A model generated the notes under the pieces. It did no database searches. It worked only from the letters and a program-made list of their open reading frames with translations, and was not told the origin of the DNA. 64,000 bases of DNA, from positions 1 through 64,000 of the forward strand of contig NZ_URHZ01000009.1 in the NCBI RefSeq assembly GCF_900547735.1, given 5' to 3'. Origin of the DNA: an uncultured Clostridium sp. (GTDB lineage Bacteria > Bacillota > Clostridia > Lachnospirales > Lachnospiraceae). Below, in pieces: positions 34,214 to 42,394 of the stretch; position 1 is the first letter of the stretch, and each line of letters begins with the position of its first letter. The translations under genes were made by a program, and so were the position numbers.

Positions 34214-34263
34214 ATTATATGCAAAAGTGCTGTAAAATTCAACTTAAAATTTTACAGCACTTT
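34214..34263 (-). promoter_or_regulatory. toxin-antitoxin promoter and palindromic operator
   Basis: TTGAAT and TATAAT are 17 bp apart on the minus strand. A perfect 16-bp inverted repeat (AAAGTGCTGTAAAATT at 34224-34239, its complement at 34248-34263, 8-nt gap) covers the -35 and spacer. Confidence 0.75.
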
Positions 34264-34377
34264 CAATTTATTCTGGTTGTTTTATCGTTCTTATCTCAAC
34301 TAACTTTGTTAACACTAACTCTTATCTCCGATGGTACAGAACCAGCTCCAGAGGATATATTAAAATAGAATCAGAAC

Positions 34378-34424
34378 AAAAAAATAATCGCTACAGACCT
34401 TATAAATATTGGTTTGTAGCGATT
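34378..34424 (-). terminator. terminator of the GMP synthase gene
   Basis: AATCGCTACAAACC pairs with GGTCTGTAGCGATT (one G-U) around an 11-nt loop and is followed by ATTTTTTTG on the minus strand, directly after the guaA stop codon. Confidence 0.85.
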
Positions 34425-34431
34425 TTACTAT

Positions 34432-35724
34432 CTATTCGAATTCGATCGTTGCCGGCGGCTTCGGGGACATGTCGTAACATACCCGGTTCACATTCTCCAC
34501 CTCGGCCAGGATCCTCTCCGTAATCTTCTGGAGCACATCCCAGTCCACGCGCTCGATCGTTGCGCTCATGGCGTCAATTGTGTTGATGGCACGAAGGATA
34601 ACCATATATTCAAAGCTTCTGGCATTGTGTTTTACGCCGACGGATTTGAAATCAGGAACTACGGTAAAATACTGCCATACCTTCTTGTCCAGCCCCGCCT
34701 TCTCAAATTCTTCCCTTAAGATGGCATCCGACTCTCTCACCGCCTCCAGACGGTCGCGCGTGATGGCTCCCAGACAGCGGACTCCGAGTCCCGGTCCCGG
34801 GAACGGCTGGCGGTAAACCATACCGGCAGGAAGTCCCAGTTCCACGCCGCAGGCGCGCACTTCGTCTTTAAATAACTGTTTTAACGGTTCCACCAGTTCA
34901 AATTTCAAATCTTCCGGAAGGCCGCCCACGTTGTGATGGGATTTTACCATCTTGGCCGTCTTTGTTCCGCTCTCGATGATGTCGGGATAAATTGTTCCCT
35001 GACCCAGGAAATCAATTCCCTCAAGTTTTCTTGCTTCTTCCTCAAATACACGGATAAATTCTCCGCCGATAATCTTTCTCTTCTGCTCCGGATCCGAAAC
35101 ATTCTCTAATTTTCCTAAGAAACGCTCCGTCGCATCGACGTAGATTAAGTTCGCATGAAGCTGGTCCCTGAAAATTTCAATAACGCTCTCGGACTCATTT
35201 TTACGCATCAGCCCGTGGTTGACATGGACACATACAAGCTGCTGTCCGATTGCCTTGATCAGCAGGGCGGCTACAACGGAGGAATCTACTCCGCCTGAAA
35301 GAGCGAGAAGGACCTTTCTGTCACCAACCTGTTTTCTGATTAATTCCACCTGATCTTCGATGAAATTTTTCATATTCCAGTTCGGCTCTGCCTTGCATGC
35401 TTCAAACACAAATGTTCTCAGCACTTCTTCCGACGGGAGTTCTGAAAGCTGCTGTTCACATTTCGCGGTCGGATGATCGATTGACATTACGGGATATCCA
35501 CAGTTGTAAATCTCCGGGCCGACGTCTACGGCCGCACCGTCCACGACGCGGTTTTCTCCGCCGTTCAAAATAATTCCCTTTACATTCTGCAGTGCCTTTA
35601 ATTCGGCCACGGTGATATCGTGGGGATGAATCTCACTGTAAACTCCCATGTCGCGGATCTGACGGGCAATTACCGTGTTCTCCGTGCTGCCCAAATCCAG
35701 AATAACAATCATGTCCTGTTTCAT
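34432..35724 (-). CDS. guaA: GMP synthase with degenerate, shortened glutaminase domain
   Basis: This 430-residue protein has an intact XMP amidation part: ATP-pyrophosphatase P-loop LSGGVDSS (142-149), the FLGQGTIYPDIIES and KSHHNVGGLPEDL segments, and a full dimerisation domain ending CYDMSPKPPATIEFE. The N-terminal glutamine amidotransferase is only about 112 residues rather than about 190. Where other GuaA proteins have GxCYGMQ with the nucleophilic Cys, this one reads YPVMSIDHPTAKCEQQ and jumps to the domain end, losing the Cys and the His/Glu pair. It should be able to use ammonia but not glutamine, unless a partner subunit supplies it. It is a single gene. Confidence 0.9.
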   Translation of the reverse strand: MKQDMIVILDLGSTENTVIARQIRDMGVYSEIHPHDITVAELKALQNVKGIILNGGENRVVDGAAVDVGPEIYNCGYPVMSIDHPTAKCEQQLSELPSEEVLRTFVFEACKAEPNWNMKNFIEDQVELIRKQVGDRKVLLALSGGVDSSVVAALLIKAIGQQLVCVHVNHGLMRKNESESVIEIFRDQLHANLIYVDATERFLGKLENVSDPEQKRKIIGGEFIRVFEEEARKLEGIDFLGQGTIYPDIIESGTKTAKMVKSHHNVGGLPEDLKFELVEPLKQLFKDEVRACGVELGLPAGMVYRQPFPGPGLGVRCLGAITRDRLEAVRESDAILREEFEKAGLDKKVWQYFTVVPDFKSVGVKHNARSFEYMVILRAINTIDAMSATIERVDWDVLQKITERILAEVENVNRVCYDMSPKPPATIEFE

Positions 35725-35846
35725 GATTTCGTCTCCTTTGTATGCTTAATTTTTTATTTCACAAATTTCCTGTTTTTTCATTATAACTGATAATGGCTGA
35801 ATAGGGAACTTTTTTCCTTCATTTTCTTAAGTTACCGCTCATATTC

Positions 35847-36299
35847 TCAGTGTAATTCTTCAATTGCCTTATCTAAAAAGACCTCTCCGTCCAGATGTTC
35901 CAGCTCATGGCAGTAGCATTTTGCCATCTCCCCTTCTCCGGTCACGATGATCTCCATGCCGTTTTCGTCCAGGGCCTGAACCGTTACTTTCTGCGGGCGG
36001 ATCGTCTTTGCAAATCGGCCGGGGAAGCTGAGGCAGCCCTCAATACACTCCTGCACCCCGCTTCTGCCGATTATTTTCGGGTTGACCAGCTTCAGGCATA
36101 CATCGCAGTAATCAATGACAACCAGCCGTTTCAAGATCCCTACCTGGTTGGCCGCCATGGCCGCCGCATTTTCCGTATGATGCAGCGTATTCATCATATC
36201 ATCCAGCAGCTCCCTGATTTTATCATCCACTGCCTTGACCTCTTTGCACCTTTTCCTCAATATTTCATCATCATTCTTCCGAATCTGCCTGATCGCCAT
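35847..36299 (-). CDS. def: peptide deformylase, atypical motif I
   Basis: This 150-residue metalloenzyme removes the formyl group from nascent proteins. Motif II is EGCLSFPG (Cys89) and motif III CHELEHLDG (His131, Glu132, His135), so the metal site is intact. Motif I reads AAMAANQVG instead of GxGLAAPQ. The start is ATG 36299 with GGGAG four bases upstream; longer frames extend into the XRE gene. The first 29 bases overlap the end of that gene, so the two are coupled. It may be a secondary deformylase rather than the housekeeping one. Confidence 0.88.
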   Translation of the reverse strand: MAIRQIRKNDDEILRKRCKEVKAVDDKIRELLDDMMNTLHHTENAAAMAANQVGILKRLVVIDYCDVCLKLVNPKIIGRSGVQECIEGCLSFPGRFAKTIRPQKVTVQALDENGMEIIVTGEGEMAKCYCHELEHLDGEVFLDKAIEELH

Positions 36300-36534
36300 G
36301 GTTCTCCCTTCTGCTGCAGTCGGCTCTTGATTTTTTCCGGCTTTCCGCAAATAAAAATACCTCTTCAACGGAACAGCCGAACACCTGCGCTATGCCATAG
36401 GCAAGCCAGATCGACGGTTCGAATTTTTCTGTCTCTATTGCATTGATTGCCTGTCTTGAGGTTCCGACCATCTCCCCAAGCTGCTCCTGGGTTATGCCTT
36501 TTTTCTCCCTCAATTCCCTGATTCTGTTTTTCAC
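36271..36534 (-). CDS. XRE-family transcriptional regulator
   Basis: This 87-residue protein is almost all helix-turn-helix (IRELREKKGITQEQLGEMVGTSRQAINAIE in part), the YozG-like short type, with a charged tail. It is the first gene of the pair with the deformylase. Two copies of GTAAGGT-NN-ACATTAC at its promoter suggest autoregulation. Confidence 0.88.
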   Translation of the reverse strand: MKNRIRELREKKGITQEQLGEMVGTSRQAINAIETEKFEPSIWLAYGIAQVFGCSVEEVFLFAESRKKSRADCSRRENHGDQADSEE

Positions 36535-36548
36535 TGCTGTCCTCCTAT

Positions 36549-36612
36549 GTAATGTTTACCTTACATATACTGCTTACAGTATAAAAGCTGTTCAATGTAA
36601 TGTCAACCTTAC
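36549..36612 (-). promoter_or_regulatory. promoter of the XRE-deformylase pair with two repeat boxes
   Basis: A perfect TTGACA (36601-36606) and TATACT (36578-36583) are 17 bp apart on the minus strand. Boxes GTAAGGTTGACATTAC (36597-36612) and GTAAGGTAAACATTAC (36549-36564), each an imperfect dyad, lie on the -35 and just after the start site, 48 bp apart. Confidence 0.75.
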
Positions 36613-36805
36613 TTTTAACTATAATTCTTTTATTGTTTTTTACCGTTTCTCTACGTCTCTAAGCGTGTTATTGTATGCAATGCATCCGATTTCCGGCTGA
36701 AGTGTAAACCATAACTTTTTTTCTGTTCCCGTTCGTTTCGTGCCGCAACCCTCGGGTTTGACCCAAGGGGGCCCACTGTCTGTGACATTCGCTACGCTTC
36801 ACTCA

Positions 36806-36844
36806 CAAAAAACACCTCGCGGAATACTACCTGTGGACAGTAAC
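36806..36844. repeat. partial copy of the GTTACTGTTCAC-type dispersed element
   Basis: The 39 bases CAAAAAACACCTCGCGGA...ACAGTAAC differ at only two positions from the right part of the complete element at 61975-62064. The left terminal repeat is absent. It lies in a region of about 420 bases (36535-36955) that otherwise holds only the two promoters listed. Confidence 0.7.
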
Positions 36845-36882
36845 TGATCTTTCTGCCAAATCTACTTTGTAGTATTTTTCTC

Positions 36883-36911
36883 TTGCAATCTTCAGTGACA
36901 TGGGCTATAAT
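36883..36911 (+). promoter_or_regulatory. promoter of the DUF1848 gene
   Basis: TTGCAA and a perfect TATAAT are 17 bp apart, 45 bases upstream of the start codon. Confidence 0.75.
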
Positions 36912-36955
36912 GCAATCAGAACATTTGTTCGATATTATTTTTAAGGAGGGCTGCC

Positions 36956-37906
36956 ATGATAATCAGCGCCAGCAGAAGAACCGATATTCCTGCCTTTTTT
37001 TCCGGCTGGTTTATGAATCGGCTCAGAGAGCAATACGCCCTTGTACAGAATCCGTTTAATTCTCACCAGATAAGCAAAGTCAGCTTAAGTCCCGACGTTG
37101 TCGACTGCATTGTGTTCTGGAGCAAAAACCCTAAACCGATGATTCACAGATTACAGGAACTGCAGGACTACATGTACTATTTCCAATATACTCTGAATGC
37201 GTACGGAGAGGCTCTTGAAAAGAATCTTCCTCCCGTTTCCGAACGCATTTCTACCTTCCATACCCTCTCCCAGCTCATTGGAAAGCGGCGGGTAATCTGG
37301 CGCTATGATCCCATTATTCTTAATGAAACGTATACGTTCTCATGGCACCTGGACCGTTTTGCCTCCCTGGCCGGTGCATTGCAGGGCTGTACGGAAAGGT
37401 GCGTCATCAGCTTTATAGACCTCTACTCTTCCATTGCCGGTCCGGCAAAGAAGTACGGCATCCGGGAACTTCCGGACAGCGCAGTTTCGGAACTTGCAAA
37501 GGAGTTATCCTCCATTGCCCGCTCCTTTGGCATGATTATGGAAACATGTTCGGAAAAGATCGATTTATCTTCCTGCAGCATCGCCCATGGCTGCTGCATC
37601 GACGGCCGTTTGATTTCAAGCCTTCTGGGCTGTTCCCTCAACGTGGAGAAGGATAAGAACCAGCGTCCCGAATGCGGCTGTGCCGCGAGTATTGACCTGG
37701 GTCTCTACAATACATGCCGAAACGGCTGTATTTACTGCTATGCCAATCACAGCAGCCAAACCCTGGAAAAACGCGGCCGGATGTACGACGAGCATTCCCC
37801 TCTGCTCTGCGGCCGCCTCACGGAACTTGATAAGGTAACGGAACGGAAGGTAAAGAGCCTGCAAAACAGACAACTTGATCTGTTTTCCAGACTCCCTCCC
37901 GATTGA
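36956..37906 (+). CDS. DUF1848 protein with C-terminal CxxxCxxC iron-sulfur motif
   Basis: This 316-residue protein begins ISASRRTDIPAFFSGWF and has VFWSKNPKPM near 54 and WRYDPI near 115, all DUF1848 hallmarks. Near its C terminus is CRNGCIYCYAN (Cys254, 258, 261), a CxxxCxxC triad like that of radical-SAM enzymes but placed at the end rather than the start of the domain, and preceded by CGC at 240-242. The position resembles a permuted or spore-photoproduct-lyase-like layout. The reaction is unknown. It is a single gene with its own promoter. Confidence 0.85.
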   Translation: MIISASRRTDIPAFFSGWFMNRLREQYALVQNPFNSHQISKVSLSPDVVDCIVFWSKNPKPMIHRLQELQDYMYYFQYTLNAYGEALEKNLPPVSERISTFHTLSQLIGKRRVIWRYDPIILNETYTFSWHLDRFASLAGALQGCTERCVISFIDLYSSIAGPAKKYGIRELPDSAVSELAKELSSIARSFGMIMETCSEKIDLSSCSIAHGCCIDGRLISSLLGCSLNVEKDKNQRPECGCAASIDLGLYNTCRNGCIYCYANHSSQTLEKRGRMYDEHSPLLCGRLTELDKVTERKVKSLQNRQLDLFSRLPPD

Positions 37907-37999
37907 AGATAAACTGATTGAAAAGATGAGTCAATATGTGCCGGCAAAGCGTACCGGAGTAACCTGACCAACGCCTCTATGCCATAACAATCGATGGTT

Positions 38000-38737
38000 T
38001 TATACTATTCTCACTATCTGCTCATATAAGCAGCTGCTATGTTCCCTCTGGTACGTTTGGTTTACATGCATATGTCCAAAAAACCAATGTTTATAACTAA
38101 CAATCTCTTTAATACCCTGTAGATAATCGGTTAATTTATCCGCGTGATACAAACTGCTGCCTTCATCCATTTGTTGAAGGAGAGAGTTATATGGGCTATG
38201 GGTAATAATATAATCAACCTCATTCGCAGCCTTCTTCAAATTCTCCATGCCTTCTTCCATCTCTGTTTCTGACGGTAACTCACGTTCCCACCATGAAACA
38301 TGATTGATACGAAACATTTTTGAATCATCTCTCCTCCATATTTTGATTTTCGGGTCTCCCTTATCCAAGATACCATCCATTGTATCGTGGCTGCTAGCTC
38401 CGCCGAATGTGTAGAATCTGTTTCCATCTATATTGTAAACCTGGCCGCGCATCAGATGAATGACGGTCGGACGAATAAAATTAACTTTACCGCCGCACCA
38501 CTCCGTTATTGGCAGAGCATCCAGAATATCATAATTGTCGTGATTACCAGAAACAAATAATGTTGTAAATGATTTACCTTCAAGCCAATCGAGATTATGT
38601 TTTTCTGCATTTGCTCCATCCCATATGCCAAAATCTCCACAAACTATAACATAATCACTCTTTGTCATTTCCTTTTGTTCCGGGAAACTCCCCGTTCTAA
38701 GCCTGTTCATCCAGTTACCGTGTGTATCTCCTGTCAC
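38000..38737 (-). CDS. calcineurin-like metallophosphoesterase
   Basis: This protein of about 245 residues has the metal-binding series GDTHGN, CGDFGIWD, SGNHDN, ITHSPYN and GHMHVN, so it is a two-metal phosphoesterase. GTG 38737 is the first standard start, but GGGAGG lies 17 bases before it. Three more in-frame codons (ATT ATT TAC) upstream would give the family's usual IYVTGDTHG start with the ribosome site at a normal 8 bases, so translation may begin at ATT 38746. The substrate is unknown. A dispersed repeat begins about 20 bases upstream. Confidence 0.88.
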   Translation of the reverse strand: MTGDTHGNWMNRLRTGSFPEQKEMTKSDYVIVCGDFGIWDGANAEKHNLDWLEGKSFTTLFVSGNHDNYDILDALPITEWCGGKVNFIRPTVIHLMRGQVYNIDGNRFYTFGGASSHDTMDGILDKGDPKIKIWRRDDSKMFRINHVSWWERELPSETEMEEGMENLKKAANEVDYIITHSPYNSLLQQMDEGSSLYHADKLTDYLQGIKEIVSYKHWFFGHMHVNQTYQREHSSCLYEQIVRIV

Positions 38738-38766
38738 GTAAATAATTCAAATCACCTCCCTGTATC

Positions 38767-38901
38767 GATGTGCGTCACACTTTGTAGGAGATTTTGCCCC
38801 GATGAAGGAGACGTAGTGGGCTACGCTGACTGAATCGGGACAAAATATGCCGGGAAGTGGGGCGTGCAGATCGCGGGAATGAATTTTCAAACACGCTCTA
38901 G
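38767..38901. repeat. AGAGCGTGTTT-type dispersed element, long form lacking its left end
   Basis: This copy shares GATGTGCGTCACACTTTGT, GGGGCGTGCAG and the right terminal GAATTTTCAAACACGCTCTA with the complete element at 49692-49782. It carries about 65 extra internal bases that form an inverted repeat (ATTTTGCCCCGAT / ATCGGGACAAAAT). The left terminal repeat is missing. The rest of the gap to 39233 is AT-rich and empty apart from the next gene's promoter. Confidence 0.75.
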
Positions 38902-39169
38902 CTCTTTGACATCAATCTGCAGAATTTCTTCCTTTATTTTATCACACTAACAGAGCACCGTCCATTCATGTATGTGCATCTCCTATGTTACACCTGCAAT
39001 TGTTTTTCTTTCTCATGTTATGATATAAAATGCTGGTTTCCTCCGTTTTACTACTGCATTTTTATTAAATTTCCATCGTGTCAAATTCCCGTCCCGGATT
39101 TTTTATTTACTCTTTCAACGTGCGCTTTAAAAATATAAATACGGATACTAACTACAATAAAATAAGTAA

Positions 39170-39198
39170 TTTACATTTTTTCCATTATTTTGTATACT
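39170..39198 (+). promoter_or_regulatory. promoter of the PEBP gene
   Basis: TTTACA and TATACT are 17 bp apart, about 35 bases upstream of the start codon. Confidence 0.65.
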
Positions 39199-39232
39199 TA
39201 ATACATCAAATGATAGAAAGAGGAGGAACAAT

Positions 39233-39736
39233 ATGAAAGTCATCAGTCACGGAATTGTTAACGGCATTATTGAGGACAAGTACGGTAAACGCGGTTCCCA
39301 TTTCAACGAATTCGGGATGTCGACCTATTCGCTTCCGTTCGAAGTTCTGGATGCCCCGGAAGGAACAAAGAGTTTTGCACTTCTCCTGGAAGATAAAGAC
39401 GCATTTCAGGTCAATGGAGGTTTTTCCTGGATTCACTGGGCCGCCGCAAACATAACAAGAACTAAGATTGAAGAGAATGAGAGCCAGACTGCAGCTGATT
39501 TTGTCCAGGGTGTCAATACCTGGAACTTTAAGCAGAGCAGTCCTGAGAATAAAAAGCTTACCGCTTTTTACGGAGGTATGGCTCCGCCGGATGCACCACA
39601 TATCTATGAGCTTCATGTGTATGCCCTGGACTGCCTCCTTGATCTGGAAAATGGATTCCTGATGAACCATATGTACCGCCAGATGGACGGACATATCCTG
39701 GAACAATATACGCTGAAGGGCGAATACAGTAATTAG
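39233..39736 (+). CDS. PEBP / YbhB-type Raf-kinase-inhibitor-like protein
   Basis: This 167-residue protein has the phosphatidylethanolamine-binding protein core (LPFEVLDAPEGTKSFALLLED, WIHWAAANI, PPDAPHIYELHVYALD). The bacterial role of these proteins is unclear. ATG 39233 follows AGAGGAGG. It is a single gene with its own promoter. A reverse-strand open frame of similar length at 39206-39706 is a shadow. Confidence 0.9.
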   Translation: MKVISHGIVNGIIEDKYGKRGSHFNEFGMSTYSLPFEVLDAPEGTKSFALLLEDKDAFQVNGGFSWIHWAAANITRTKIEENESQTAADFVQGVNTWNFKQSSPENKKLTAFYGGMAPPDAPHIYELHVYALDCLLDLENGFLMNHMYRQMDGHILEQYTLKGEYSN

Positions 39737-39811
39737 TGAAAGAACGGTGTAAGACAGTCTTTGCTTCTTTCATACTGCCGGGCTCTTTAACGGCATAATT
39801 CCTATCAAATA

Positions 39812-39852
39812 AAAAGAGGACGGCCAGGGAGTATCCCTGTCCGCCATTCTTT
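39812..39852 (-). terminator. terminator of the PrpD-aconitase operon
   Basis: An imperfect GC-rich hairpin (GGCGGACAGGGA ... TCCCTGGCCGTCC) is followed on the minus strand by TCTTTTTATTT, about 75 bases after the last stop of the operon. Confidence 0.6.
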
Positions 39853-39926
39853 TATTGGCTGGTTATCGGAGTATCCCGTCTATGTCATAATAGTTCATGA
39901 TCCGGTAATCCATCCTGCTCTAAATT

Positions 39927-40448
39927 TCATTTCTGGTTTGCCTGCTGCTTCAGATACGGGAACAATCCGCCCGCCTTCATAATGTCGTTTTCCAGATTAC
40001 TGACGGCATCACCGTGAAACTCTTTCCGATTCGTCAGATCTCTGATCGTCCCCGTCGCAGTGTCGATCTCAAGTTCATCTTTATCTGATATCTCGCCGTT
40101 TTTAATCGCCTCCCCAAGATCTTTGACAAAGAGAACCAGATACCCGTTATTGACCGCATTCCGGTAATAAATTCTGGAAAATGTCTCCGCCAGAACGCAG
40201 GGAACACCTCCGTACTGGAGACAGTACACGGCATGTTCGCGGCTGGAACCGCAGCCGAAGTTTTTTCCGGCGACTACTATGTCACCCGGCTTTACTTCTT
40301 TGGCAAAGTCCTCCTTGCCGGGATAATACTCAAATGCATACTGGGGCATATTTTCCGGATCCGTCTCCGCCAGATATTTATTATGGTATATCAAATCGGT
40401 ATCGACATCATCGCCGAATACCCAGGCTCTCCCTTTAAGAATGCTCAT
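39927..40448 (-). CDS. aconitase-type hydratase, small subunit
   Basis: This 173-residue LeuD-like swivel subunit has VFGDDVDTDLIYHNKYLAE and FGCGSSREHAVYCLQ. The start is ATG 40448 (MSILKGRAW), eight bases after GGAGG; an upstream in-frame start at 40463 overlaps that site. It pairs with the large subunit 24 bases upstream. It differs clearly from the LeuD-like subunit at 3564, so the two enzymes act on different substrates. In this operon it works with a PrpD-like dehydratase, which suggests rehydration of an aconitate-like intermediate. Confidence 0.9.
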   Translation of the reverse strand: MSILKGRAWVFGDDVDTDLIYHNKYLAETDPENMPQYAFEYYPGKEDFAKEVKPGDIVVAGKNFGCGSSREHAVYCLQYGGVPCVLAETFSRIYYRNAVNNGYLVLFVKDLGEAIKNGEISDKDELEIDTATGTIRDLTNRKEFHGDAVSNLENDIMKAGGLFPYLKQQANQK

Positions 40449-40472
40449 ATTCATTTCCTCCATTTCCCCCGA

Positions 40473-41753
40473 TTATCCGAGAATCTCCCTCGGGTCGGTG
40501 ATACAGCCTCTGACCGCCGTCGCCATGGCCGACATCGGGCTCATCAGATAGGTATGGCTCCCCTTCCCCACTTTGCCGATAAAGTTCCTGTTGGTCGTGG
40601 AACAGCCGACGTCACCGGACGGCAGGGCTCCGTAGTGCTCCGCGGTGCACAGGGAACAGGTAGGATTTGTAAATACAATGCCTGCTTCCAGAAATTTTTC
40701 AATCATTCCCTCTTTTGCGCACCGTATCTGAACTTCCGTAGTGCTCGGGGTAATAATAGCACGGATACCGGGACTGATTTTCCCTCCCCCGGCCATCAGC
40801 ACGTCATAGGCTGCCTTCAAATCTTCAAAGCGGCCGTTGGAACAGGAACCGATATGAATCTGGTCAACCGCAGTGCCTGCAACTTCACGCACAGGACGGA
40901 CGTTATCCGGAGCGTCCGGACAGGATGCCAGCGGTTCCAGATCCGTCACATCATAGTGCAATACCTTGCAATATTCCGCATCGGAATCGGCTGCGAGCAG
41001 CTTTGCACGCTCTCTTACCTCCTCCCCCGCCCTATCTGCCAGCCATTCAAGGACTTCTCCGTTCGGCATAATTAACGGGACTTTTCCGCTCATTTCCGTG
41101 ACCATGGAACAGAGTGTCAGCCTCTCGGCCAGTGTAGCGCGTTCGATTGTCTCACCGGTAAATTCAACTGCGAGGAAATCCATACCGCTGGCTCCCAAAT
41201 CACCGACAATGTGGGTCAGTAGATCCCGCATGCACACTCCTCTTTGAAAGGAACCGGTAACTTCTATTTTCATCGTCTCCGGCACACGGAACCAGTTTGT
41301 CCCATTGATATAAGATGCCGCTATATCGGAATTGCCCACACCGGTTGCAAATGCGCCGACCGCTCCCAGAAGGTTCATATGGCTGTCCGTTCCCAGGACC
41401 ACATCACCCGGTTTTATCAGGCCGTGCTCCAGCATAACATGCTGGCCGATGCCGTGGTTGATATCAAATACATGCCTGATTCCCTGGCGTCTTGCAAACT
41501 CACGGATGATTTTCTGGTTGTTGGAAACTTTCTCTGAATGGGAGGGTGCCTGAAGATCAAAGGTATATGCAATCTTATGGGGATCCCATACTTTTGCATC
41601 CTTCCCCATCTCCTTTTCAAACTGCAGTACGCAGTTGGCTCCTCCAAAATCGCGGGCGGAGGCCAAATCAATCCTGCACCATATGCGGTCACCGACCTCA
41701 ACCGGATGGCCGGAAGCCCGCTCCATTATCTTTACAATTGCTGTCTTGCCCAT
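40473..41753 (-). CDS. aconitase-type hydratase, large subunit
   Basis: This 426-residue Fe-S subunit has cluster cysteines in IGSCSNGRFED and NPTCSLCTAEHYG, and substrate-side GTDSHMNLLGAVGAFATGVG. Ala in place of Gly after the CxxC (SLCTAEH rather than GPCTGG) sets it apart from LeuC. The start is ATG 41753 with AAAGGGG upstream. With PrpD upstream it could complete a two-step isomerisation (dehydrate, then hydrate) of a methylcitrate-like acid. Confidence 0.9.
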   Translation of the reverse strand: MGKTAIVKIMERASGHPVEVGDRIWCRIDLASARDFGGANCVLQFEKEMGKDAKVWDPHKIAYTFDLQAPSHSEKVSNNQKIIREFARRQGIRHVFDINHGIGQHVMLEHGLIKPGDVVLGTDSHMNLLGAVGAFATGVGNSDIAASYINGTNWFRVPETMKIEVTGSFQRGVCMRDLLTHIVGDLGASGMDFLAVEFTGETIERATLAERLTLCSMVTEMSGKVPLIMPNGEVLEWLADRAGEEVRERAKLLAADSDAEYCKVLHYDVTDLEPLASCPDAPDNVRPVREVAGTAVDQIHIGSCSNGRFEDLKAAYDVLMAGGGKISPGIRAIITPSTTEVQIRCAKEGMIEKFLEAGIVFTNPTCSLCTAEHYGALPSGDVGCSTTNRNFIGKVGKGSHTYLMSPMSAMATAVRGCITDPREILG

Positions 41754-41776
41754 TTTTTCCCCTTTCACCGCTGCGG

Positions 41777-42337
41777 CTATTTCATGCCGAGAAATGATTT
41801 TACCGCTTCGAAATTGATAAAATCCGCCTTGTTAATTACAACACCCTCGGGACTGCGGAGCGTCCCATCGCCCTCATGGGCATGGTTTGCTATGATATGG
41901 CCGATTCTGCTGGAGCAGCCGTTGCGCAGTGCCAGCACCGTGCCCGAAAACGGATGGCGCAGATTCTTGCCGAATTCTGATTTTATCGTAACCCCATCCT
42001 CATTTTTTTCATACTCAATCAGCTTTCCCACATCATGGAGCAGAGCCCCTGCAATCAACTCGTCGTGATTCAGGGTAAAAGCGGCGTCTTTCTTCGAATA
42101 GATATCATTAAATTCGTCCATGGCGGCTCTTGAAATCCGGGTAACGCCGCGCACGTGATCCAGATAACTGAACGGACAGTCCGGTATCAGCAGTGTAAAC
42201 GGGATGTTATCCATATCATCCGGTTCCCAGCCTCCGGTTTTGAGTGCATCTATGTAGGTTGCGACCACCTTGTCCTGAAGTTCCCCGTCCTGAATCCAGC
42301 CGATTTCAGGGAACAGTTCTCTGATTCTTTCTTCCAT
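41777..42337 (-). CDS. HD-domain protein in the PrpD-aconitase operon
   Basis: This 186-residue protein has an HD metal site: YLDHVRGVTR (first His), ALLHDVGKLIEY (His-Asp pair) and ANHAHEGDG. It is probably a metal-dependent phosphohydrolase or an HD-type oxygenase. ATG 42337 follows AAAGGTG. Its place between the PrpD and hydratase genes is unusual and suggests a direct role in the pathway, for example removal of a phosphate or repair of a by-product. That is speculation. Confidence 0.8.
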   Translation of the reverse strand: MEERIRELFPEIGWIQDGELQDKVVATYIDALKTGGWEPDDMDNIPFTLLIPDCPFSYLDHVRGVTRISRAAMDEFNDIYSKKDAAFTLNHDELIAGALLHDVGKLIEYEKNEDGVTIKSEFGKNLRHPFSGTVLALRNGCSSRIGHIIANHAHEGDGTLRSPEGVVINKADFINFEAVKSFLGMK

Positions 42338-42394
42338 TTTTATCACCTTTCCTCTGTCAGTTCCTATTTTTATCTGTTCATACTTTTATCAGTC

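Noticed and set aside
35725..35846. Possible purine riboswitch before the GMP synthase gene
   Set aside because: The conserved core and pairing of known purine aptamers are not visible in the short AT-rich upstream region.
39206..39706. Reverse-strand 166-codon frame over the PEBP gene
   Set aside because: It is a shadow of a well-supported PEBP coding region with its own promoter and ribosome site.
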